Below, piece by piece: positions 32,003 through 40,144 of a DNA stretch of 64,000 nt. The DNA comes from Cryoendolithus antarcticus (taxonomy: Eukaryota > Ascomycota > Dothideomycetes > Cladosporiales > Cladosporiaceae). Within the stretch, counting starts at the first letter, position 1; every line of letters starts with the position of its first letter. Below the pieces are notes generated by a model, which worked only from the letters and a program-made list of their open reading frames with translations, had not been told where the DNA came from and did no database searches. The stretch is from contig NAJO01000044.1 in the NCBI GenBank assembly GCA_002077065.1, positions 248,001 through 312,000 on the forward strand, in the 5' to 3' direction. A program made the translations under genes and the position numbers.

Positions 32003-32581
32003 ATGGCTACAGTGGATAGTCCTGGCAATCTCAAAGATGCTCCAGCACCACCTTTAGCCAATCATGCTCTCTTCCCACCGCGCCCGCCCCAGCCAGACGA
32101 GTCACAGATTGCAGCAGCCATGGATGCCCTGATGGTCGTACAGGAACGCGCCACTGCAATGGGCAAGCGACCTTTCACAGCCCTTCTGCTTGCCCCGGAC
32201 AACACCACAGTGCTTCTCACGCACCAGTCCATCGACCACGTCAACCATGCCGAGTCCTCTCTCGCCCGCCTCGCCAGCTCCCACTACCCAGAGCCCTACC
32301 TCTGGCAATGCACGCTCTTCTCAACATGGGAGCCGTGCGCCATGTGTGCTGCAACCTGCTACTGGGCAAACATTGGACGGATCGTTTACGCTGCGAGTGA
32401 GGTGGACCTGGCAAAGTTGACGGGCGAGGGCAATGAGGAGAACATGACTATGGCGATGCCGTGTCGTGATGTGCTGAAGGGCAGCCAGAAAGACGTGCAG
32501 ATACTTGGGCCGCTCGAGGACTGGAGTGCAGTAGTGATCAAGCAGAGCGACGAGTACTGGAGACCAGTACGAGAGCGGTAG
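32003..32581 (+). CDS. CMP/dCMP-type zinc deaminase, 192 aa
   Basis: Single exon from ATG at 32003. The zinc-binding motifs of the cytidine/deoxycytidylate deaminase superfamily are present: HAES (VNHAESSLARL) with the catalytic Glu, and EPCAMCAATCYW with the two metal Cys. The spacing and the LWQCTLFSTWEPCAMC context resemble TadA/guanine-deaminase-like members more than free cytidine deaminases. The substrate cannot be told from sequence alone. No targeting signal is seen. The stop lies 23 bases from the convergent stop of the acyl-CoA dehydrogenase gene. Confidence 0.85.
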   Translation: MATVDSPGNLKDAPAPPLANHALFPPRPPQPDESQIAAAMDALMVVQERATAMGKRPFTALLLAPDNTTVLLTHQSIDHVNHAESSLARLASSHYPEPYLWQCTLFSTWEPCAMCAATCYWANIGRIVYAASEVDLAKLTGEGNEENMTMAMPCRDVLKGSQKDVQILGPLEDWSAVVIKQSDEYWRPVRER

Positions 32582-32604
32582 CTTGCGGGTGTTTGGTACA
32601 TGTG

Positions 32605-33924
32605 TTACAATTTCGACAGCTGATCCGTCATCTCACCAAGCACCACCTTCTTCGGTCCCATGAACCCGAACAAGTACCCAGCGACCTTGCGCATCTGGAT
32701 TTCCTCGCTTCCTTCTGTGATCCTGTACCTCCGGTGATGGCGCCAGATGTGCTCGAACTGACAGTGTCTGCTATAGCCCCAACCTCCATGGACCTGTATG
32801 GCCTGATCGGCAGCTTGCGTGCAGAGTCGATTCGCGTAGTAATTGCACATGCTGACCTTGTCGCCGATCGTCTTCTCGACTTCTACATGGTCCATGCGGT
32901 CCATCTCTGATGCTGTCTTGCGGATGAGCAGGCGAAGCATCTCCGCTTGCGTTGCGAGTTCTACCAGAGGAAACTGGATCGCCTGGTTCGAGGCCAGCGG
33001 CTTACCGAACGGTTTGCGCTTCATCGCATACTCGACAGACTGGTTAATGCAGTATACCGCGGCGCCCAGTGAGGAGGCGGCTTGTCGAATTCGATTCTCG
33101 TGTACGAAAGCCTGTGCTACTGCCAATCCACCTCCTAAGGGACCAATGATAGCCTCCGCCGGCACCTTGACATTCGTCAACGACACCGTAGCATGATCCG
33201 TGGGCATGTTAAGCGTCCACTCATAGCTCTCCACCTTCAACCCGGCCGTATGTCTCGGCACATTAAAGCACGTGATTCCCTTCGCCTCGCCATTTTTCCC
33301 ACTAGTTCTGGCGAATATGAAGCAATTAGTCGCCACATGCATGCCAGTCTGCCACATCTTCCCTCCATTAATAACATAACTTCCATCCGCCTGCCTCTCA
33401 GCCCTCGTATCCATATGCGTCGCATCGCTCCCGTGCCCCGGCTCGGTTAACCCAAACGTAATCCTCACTTTCCCCTTCAAACGCCCATCAATCAACTCTT
33501 TCTTCTGCGCCTCGCTGCCGAAATGCTGCACCATAACCACATCCGGGAAGTTCCCCACTACGCTATGCTCATTCTGCAAATCATTGTACAAGCCCAGCCC
33601 CTTCGCCGCTAAATGCTCACGGATCACAGCCATCCACAGATTCGCTCCGCGGCCACTAGACTCGTTCTGCCCGCCATACTGCTTCGGCAGACTGAAGCGG
33701 AAGAACCCCGCAGCGTCTGCACGGCGTCGGCACTCCTTAAGCAGATCTTCCCATTGTGGGCGCGGGAGGCCTTGGTTGTCCCAGTCTGTGCGGCTGTGCT
33801 CGCGGCGGTGGTCGAAGAAGCGGTTGTTGTCGTTGCTGTCTTGCAGGGGCTGGATCTCGCGGGCAATGAAGGAGTCGAGGTCTGCGAGGTAGGATTGCAG
33901 AGCGGGCGGGACATCGAAGTTCAT
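32605..33924 (-). CDS. Peroxisomal acyl-CoA dehydrogenase with C-terminal SKL, 439 aa
   Basis: Single exon from ATG at 33924. The acyl-CoA dehydrogenase fold is covered end to end. The N-terminal helical domain includes FFRFSLPKQYGG. The FAD and substrate region has ITFGLTEPGHGSDATHM and INGGKMWQTG. The C-terminal helical domain has KRKPFGKPLASNQAIQF, QVHGGWGYSRHCQFEHI and RRYRITEGSEEIQ. The Gly-Gly-Trp-Gly segment is typical. The last three residues are SKL, a canonical PTS1, so the enzyme should be in peroxisomes rather than mitochondria, catalysing the first step of beta-oxidation of some acyl-CoA. Confidence 0.92.
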   Translation of the reverse strand: MNFDVPPALQSYLADLDSFIAREIQPLQDSNDNNRFFDHRREHSRTDWDNQGLPRPQWEDLLKECRRRADAAGFFRFSLPKQYGGQNESSGRGANLWMAVIREHLAAKGLGLYNDLQNEHSVVGNFPDVVMVQHFGSEAQKKELIDGRLKGKVRITFGLTEPGHGSDATHMDTRAERQADGSYVINGGKMWQTGMHVATNCFIFARTSGKNGEAKGITCFNVPRHTAGLKVESYEWTLNMPTDHATVSLTNVKVPAEAIIGPLGGGLAVAQAFVHENRIRQAASSLGAAVYCINQSVEYAMKRKPFGKPLASNQAIQFPLVELATQAEMLRLLIRKTASEMDRMDHVEVEKTIGDKVSMCNYYANRLCTQAADQAIQVHGGWGYSRHCQFEHIWRHHRRYRITEGSEEIQMRKVAGYLFGFMGPKKVVLGEMTDQLSKL

Positions 33925-35172
33925 GTTGGGTGTGCTGGGGTGAGGAGAGGGAGAGGGAATGGAGATTGAGCCTTACCTGGCTGCGCTAGGCTTTACATAG
34001 TGCCTGCGCTGAACGCTGTAGTGTTACAGTGGTGTTGTGGAGGAGTGCAAGACCTCGGGCGAGCTGAGTGGGGAAGGTTGGAGCTTGGCACTATGGTGCC
34101 GCTTACTCATGCTTCATTTGGGGCATAGCGTGCTTTGTCCTGACCTCACTCCTTTGGCAACGCAACCTGAATTCCTCGTCTCTTATCTTTCTCAGTATTT
34201 CTCCCACCGGTCCTCGAAGCTTCCTGACGCCACAAAGCATATTGCAACCCCCATGACATGATTCTGCCCAGCAGTCCAGGCTACTTTGCAGTCTGTCGTA
34301 GTGACGTGGAACTGCGGCCTCCCAGGGATCTTACGAAGGCGCTTCAGGTCGACGAGAGAGGTCATTACCGACTCCGACCTGGAATCTGAAATGATGCAGG
34401 TATCGACATGAGCTCCTTGCGTGCCGCCACTCTCTATGTAGCAGCCCGCAAAGTGTGATATCTCTACAGCGCTCGAGGTAGCCAACCGTTCTCAGAAGTT
34501 GCAGTGTATGCTCGCGTTCTGTGGGTTCGTAGCCCAACGGTTCGCACCATTGCTGCATCCCGCAGCCCTGAGCTGAAAGTAGTCGAGGAAGGAGCGACAC
34601 AGAGGGATGTTGGCCAGTCACTTACCAGCAACTTCCCAAGAACGCTTCTTCCGATCTTCTCGCCTGCTGACGTCATCCATGTCCTCGAAGACACTGATCG
34701 GGCGCTCTGCTGTATTCTCTATAGTCCCCGGCCAGAGTGAGCGTTCCACTCCTCACGCCCAGCACTCGTCAGCCTACACCCATCAATGCAACCTCATATC
34801 CCGAACACCACGAATCGCTCGCTGCAGCGCCTGCTACAGCTGGCGCGAAAAGCTCCAGTGCCCAAAAATGCCCGTATTACGAGCATCGCGGCCTGCAGTC
34901 GAAGTGATGGTCACTATCGCACAGGAAAGTCGGTCTCGTATCTCGGCAGTCCAGTCATCATCAATAAAGACGTTGTACTTACAAAACAGTCGATCAGAGT
35001 TGATTTTGACTGCGACCAGCCATGAAGCAAATCAGCTCGGCGAGTCGCGGTACGCGTACTGTCACATCGTGCCTAAGTGGGATGAATGTAGATGAATCAG
35101 GTACCTCGTGTATACACTCCCGCCAGCGCCTTCGCTAAACCGCATATCGTCGTTGCTGTCCCAATTGGAATT
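33925..35172. other. Intergenic, no gene supported
   Basis: About 1.25 kb. Frames of up to 160 codons occur on both strands but overlap each other and show no domains or compositional sign of coding. No RNA gene was recognised. Confidence 0.5.
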
Positions 35173-36287
35173 TCAGCTCTTCGGCACCACAAACAGACTA
35201 GGCTTCATGCTCAGCTTGCATAGCTTCGCAACACACCCAGCAAGTTGCAGGTAAGTCTGCATGCCTTCCAGTATGCGCATATGAGTGAAGCCGATCTCGC
35301 GAATGAACTCCAGCTTCGTGTGCTCGCTAAGCGAAGGCAGCGACTTCGTCACACGAAACATAGTGCTGATGATGTCGTGGGAGGAGTAGCCCAGGTTCCT
35401 GTAGCACGGTTAGTGTATACCCTCCCCTAAAGCCGAGTGACAGTAACATCAACATACCACAGCTCCTTCAACCCATCCAACGCATCATCCACCTTCGTCT
35501 CCTGACACGCCTTAACCATAGCCTGCACCTTAACCGGATGCGGCGAGTCCACGACCTTGAAGACATTGTCCCCACTCACGAACCCGAACCCAGCATGCGT
35601 AGACTGCAGATTATTGATCGCCTGCCGCATATCTCCCTCCGCACTGAACACCAGGGCCGCGATCCCATCGTCCGAGTACTCCACCTTCTCCGCTTCGCAA
35701 ATTTGATACAGCCGCTTGACAACCTGACCGTCTGTGAGTCGTGCATAGCGCAAGATGGCGCAGCGTGATTGTAGTGGCTCGATTATCTTGTTGCTCTGAT
35801 TGCACGCGAAGGCGAAGCGTGTAGTGCCGCTGTAAATCTCCATAGTCCTTCGCAGCGCCTGCTGAGCCCCTGAAGTCATGCTGTCCGCCTCATCCAAAAT
35901 GACCAACTTCTGCCTCCCAGCCGGCAGAGTGACTTTCTTCTGCGCGAAGCCCTTGATTCGATTTCTCACCACATCGATGCCGCGCTCATCACTGGCATTC
36001 AACTCCAAGACTGCCTCTTTGTACGCATCGCCCAGCAGTTGTCGCGCGAGGCAGAGGACTGAAGTAGTTTTGCCGATTCCGGGCATGCCGCTAATGATGA
36101 CGTGCGGCATGTTGCCATCTTTGGCGATGATCTTGAGGCGTTCGATTGTTTCTGTGTTGCCGACTATGTCGTCCAAGAAGACGGGGCGGTACTTTTCCAC
36201 CCATGGGAGGTCGTGGGTGGTGGAGGTCTGGACTTTGGATGCGGTGCCGTAGGTAGCGGCGTCTTTGGAGGATTCGGCGCGGGCCAT
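35173..36287 (-). CDS. RFC4: Replication factor C small subunit Rfc4 (human RFC2 type), 351 aa
   Basis: Exons 36287-35458 and 35398-35173, joined over a 59-base intron (GTATGT, CACTAAC branch, CTACAG). The N-terminal AAA+ domain carries LPWVEKYRP, Walker [10 protein letters not shown] (residues 67-75), Walker B LVILDEAD, and the SRC motif ([11 protein letters not shown]). [16 protein letters not shown] and [13 protein letters not shown] are shared with yeast Rfc4. The second exon supplies the collar domain. Rfc4 is part of the clamp loader that places PCNA on DNA, and of the Rad24/Ctf18/Elg1 variants. An ACGCGT box lies 78 bases upstream. Confidence 0.96.
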
Positions 36288-36364
36288 GATTGCAGCGCAG
36301 TTGTGTTGAGGGGGTAGAAGCAGGATATGGGTGTTGAGAACGAAGTAAGGTTGACAAAGTCTAG

Positions 36365-36370
36365 ACGCGT
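36365..36370. promoter_or_regulatory. ACGCGT (MCB-like) box upstream of RFC4
   Basis: A perfect MluI cell-cycle box, the core bound by MBF (Swi6/Mbp1/Res), 78 bases upstream of the RFC4 start in the 360-base divergent promoter shared with the mannosidase. Replication genes often carry it. The hexamer also occurs by chance elsewhere in the window, so this rests on position. Confidence 0.4.
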
Positions 36371-36647
36371 GAAGTCGCGTGGAGTGGATCGCGAGGTCAC
36401 ATGACCAAGACCGACACTCTCCGAGGCAAGGAACATCTCAACCACATATCTTTTGATCGACCCAATCTCCTTGACGCTATCCTATGAGAGCAAGCGCTGC
36501 GATCGTAGATCACTTCCGTTATACCACTGCGTACATTCACGAGGAGCTGATTGTCCCTGCCGTGTTCGCACGTGTAACAGCCGTCCAGGGGTTACACCCG
36601 ATGCAGCACAGATGACATAGTCGTCGCCACCCCCTGCCGGTCTCACC

Positions 36648-38529
36648 ATGTTCTCAATGCGTCGCTACACGATCTACCTGGCCCTGGCAGCATGTGTGCT
36701 GTTTACACTGAACTACTTTCGGACCGAGATCAAGGTAGCATCAACCGCGATCCCACGCATTGGCTCCATAATCCCGACATCTGGTCCCAAGGACGATGGC
36801 AAGTCGAGTGTGGAAGTCGTTGTACCGAACGGCCCATTCCGATGGAAGGATGTTCCGACTCGCTACCCAGTCACCTCGTTCGCAGCCATCCCCACTGCAC
36901 CTCCTCAGAAACTACCCAAGGTCCAATTCGATTTCCCTATCGAAGAAACCCAAGCCGCAGCAACCCGCAAAGTCCGCCAAGCTGCGGTCCGAGCAGTCTT
37001 CGACAAGTGCTGGAATGCTTACCGCAAGCATGCCTGGATGAATGACGAGCTTGGCCCTCTGTCTGGCGGCCAGAAGAACGGCTTCGGAGGATGGGGAGCC
37101 AATCTCGTCGACAATCTCGATAACCTCTGGATCATGGGCTTTAAGGACCAGTTTGAGGATGCCGTCAAAGTTGCTATGGAGATCGATCTTAGTACTGCTA
37201 CTGTTGACACCATCAATGTGTTTGAGACGACTATCCGGCATCTTGGCGGATTTCTGGCTTGCTACGACCTGAGCGAGGATAAGCGATGTCTTACAAAGGC
37301 TGTTGAGTTCGGGGAGATGCTGTACAAGGCTTTCGATACCCCCAATCGGATGCCGATCACTCGATGGAAGCCGCAGCTTTCGATGCAGGCTCAGCAGGTA
37401 GCGGACGAGACCGTGCTAGTAGCTGAGATTGGCAGTCTGACGATGGAGTTCACGAGACTGAGTCTGCTTACGGGTGATCCCAAGTACTATGATGCAGTCG
37501 ACAGGATCACAAAGGAGTTCGCCAAGCAGCAGACGAAGACCAAGCTGAAGGGCATGTGGCCTGTGGTTGTAGATGCTCGAAAACAAGACTTCACCCAAGA
37601 TAGCCTGTTCACACTCGGCGCCATGTCTGACAGTCTGTATGAGGTACGATCCCCACTGCTGTAAAGTACACTCGTATCGCACTTACTGACCAACGATACA
37701 GTACTTCCCAAAGATGCACGCCCTCCTTGGCGGCATCGACCCGATCTACGAGCGCATGTACAACCTCAGCATGGCCGGCGCAGCATCTCACAATCTATTC
37801 CGCCCCATGACGCCCAAGAATGACAACATCCTGGTAGCTGGCAAATCACGCTCTCACCACATCGACGACCCCCCAGACCTCGAGCCGGAAGGCCAGCACC
37901 TCGTCTGCTTCGCTGGCGGCATGTTCGCTCTGGGCGGCAAACTCTTCTCAAACCCAGCACACGTGTTCATAGGCCGGCAGCTGACCGATGGCTGCATCTG
38001 GGCCTACCGTGCGATGCCTTTGGGTATAATGCCAGAAGTCTTCACTATGCTGCCCTGCCCCAAGCCCGACGCTTGCGACTGGGACGAGAAGCTCTGGGCC
38101 GACGCCGTCGACCGCATTGATCCCCGGCATGAGCAACGCCTACCGCAAGGCTTCACCTCCATCACCGACTCGCGCTACATCCTCCGTCCCGAAGCGATCG
38201 AATCGATCTTCGTCCTATACCGCATTACTGGTGATCGCGGCCTCCTGGACACAGCCTGGGAGATGTTCCAATCCATCACTAACGTCACCACAACGCCACT
38301 GGCGAACGCAGCATTGACGGATGTTACATGGTCAAGGGAGGAGCTGAACAAGGGGAGGGGAATCCAGATGGACAGTATGGAAAGCTTTTGGATGGCGGAG
38401 ACGCTGAAGTACTTCTGGTTGATATTTGGGGAGGTTGATGTGTTGAGTTTAGATGAGTGGGTTTTCAATACGGAGGCGCATCCTTTAAAGAGGAGACTAC
38501 CTGCTGAGCAGGGGAAGCTGATTGTATGA
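36648..38529 (+). CDS. GH47 class I alpha-1,2-mannosidase, 607 aa
   Basis: Exons 36648-37643 and 37702-38529 (donor GTACGA, acceptor ATACAG), 1824 coding bases. A short N-terminal tail and one membrane anchor (IYLALAACVLFTLNYF) give a type II membrane protein of the ER or Golgi. Family segments are GFGGWGANLVDNLDNLWIMG, NVFETTIRHLGGFLACYDL, GSLTMEFTRLSLLTGDPKY, HLVCFAGGMFALGG, ILRPEAIESIFVLYRITGD and the closing FNTEAHPLK with the Thr that binds calcium. It trims alpha-1,2-linked mannose from N-glycans. The MESFWMAETLKYFWLIF segment is the usual GH47 closing helix. Confidence 0.95.
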
Positions 38530-38748
38530 GCAACTAATAAGGTCTCTTCCCGCTGTCCACCACTACTTGTCATCTTCTATCATTGCTGCCGTGGTATCAA
38601 TCTCTCCTTCGGCTTTCGCCTTCATTCTGGGCTGACAGACACACGACCAGCCGCTCAGCAAGACTGTATTCCCACACAGGCCCGCCTTACGCTGCCAACG
38701 CAGGCCACCAATCGCTCGCCGTCTGCCAGACCTCGTCACAAAGCTCAG

Positions 38749-39840
38749 CTACTCTGGCTCCTCCCCCGCTCTCACCCTCTTCCGCCCTCTCACACCACTG
38801 TTATCCTGGTCTCCATCGTCCCCAGCTGGCGATGGACGCTTGAATGGACGGAGGGCAATTGACGTTTCCAGATCGACCGCCGGCCCGGCGTCAGCATTCT
38901 CAATGGAAGAATCGGCGTTGCGAGAACCGGAACCCGCCCCTCTGGCAGCTGCGACTGCTACATCTGCAGTCTCATCGCCGTCATCCTCGGCCATCTCCTC
39001 CTGCTCGCTATCAAGTTCCGCGCTGCTGTCGTCAAGCTTCGCAAAAGCGATCCTAAAATCCTTCGCGACATGCTCAACATAAGCTTGTCGTTCCTCTTGG
39101 TCTTTCGGTCCGACGGGCGGCGACCGTCTGTCCAGAAGGAGACCGATGACCGCAGTTTCGGTTTCGCGCGATGCGTTCAACTCCCTCTGGACGTCGTCAA
39201 GCTTGTTGTACAGCCGGAGTACCTCTCCATCCTCATGCTTGAGCCGCGCCTTCAGATTCTCAACGTCCTGCTTCAGCTCCTCGTTCTCGCTGTGGATCTG
39301 GAACTGATTGTGCCTCTCGCCCCGTAACGTCACATTCTGCATCGTCAGCTGGTTGAGGTATATTTCGCACCCTAGATGATCAGCCCTCAGCTTCTCATGC
39401 TCCCAGATCTGATTCTCCGACTTCTGATCGGACTCATAATTACTCTAAACCAGCTCCTTGATCTCCTCCCTCGCACCTGCCAAACTAGCAGCCAAACGTG
39501 CTGGCGTCTCTCCAGCCAACCTCGCCGCCCCCTCCGCCAGCCTTAGCTTCCCATTCAGCTCCACGATCGTCTCGTTCTCCGTCGAACCGACGTTTCTCAG
39601 CGCGTTGCGCAGATCGTCGATTTCGTCATCACGCGCAGGCAGCACGCCCTCTAAGCAGTGGATGCGGTCATCAAGGCGTCGACGGCCGTTAGCTTCGGCG
39701 TCTCGCTCGTCTTTGAGAGCTGAGGCAAACTCGGCGGCGATGTCGATGATTTCGCGTCCGAGGTGGAGTGGGCGGCCGCAACCATGCGCACGAGGCAGCT
39801 GTCGAGGATATGGTAGTCCATGGTAGCGCGTGGTTGAGAG
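38749..39840 (-). pseudogene. Coiled-coil protein gene with an in-frame TAG and an unclear 5' end
   Basis: One frame encodes a long coiled coil: REIIDIAAEFASALKDERDA, PARDDEIDDLRNALRN and LAGAREEIKELV, then TAG (39447-39445). The same frame continues (SNYESDQKSENQIWEHEKL) into HSENEELKQDVENLKARL, DGEVLRLYNKLDDVQREL and an acidic, basic-ended tail (RGRKRVRAGEEPE). Heptad-like charge patterns run across the stop, so CAG changed to TAG is the simplest explanation. At the 5' end the likely start (MDYHILDS, 39840) lies in a different frame from the coil, so a second lesion or a missed exon is needed. The family was not recognised; coiled-coil length would be near 300 residues. Confidence 0.6.
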
Positions 39841-40144
39841 AGTGCTGGAAGGAGAGGGAGTATGGCCAATATTATGTGGAGAACGCGGCCGTCAGTGACA
39901 CTAAGAGATGATGGAGTGCATCCCCGTTGTAGAGTGTCGCCGTGAGTCACACTTTCCAAGTTTTGATCTTCCTGCCCTAGATGTGCGGCCCGCGCCGAGA
40001 GGTGAAGTGAAGTGAAGTCGCAAAGCTGGGCTTGGCATTGCTATCTCTCGTTTTGTCAGTATAGTTCCATCCTCCATGCATGGCAAAGCATGGCAATCGA
40101 GGTCTTGTTTCCGCCGTTCAGGGACCATCGAATCATGCAGACTT
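39841..40144. other. Intergenic, no gene supported
   Basis: About 300 bases between a broken coiled-coil gene and the end of the hydrolase gene. No feature seen. Confidence 0.5.
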
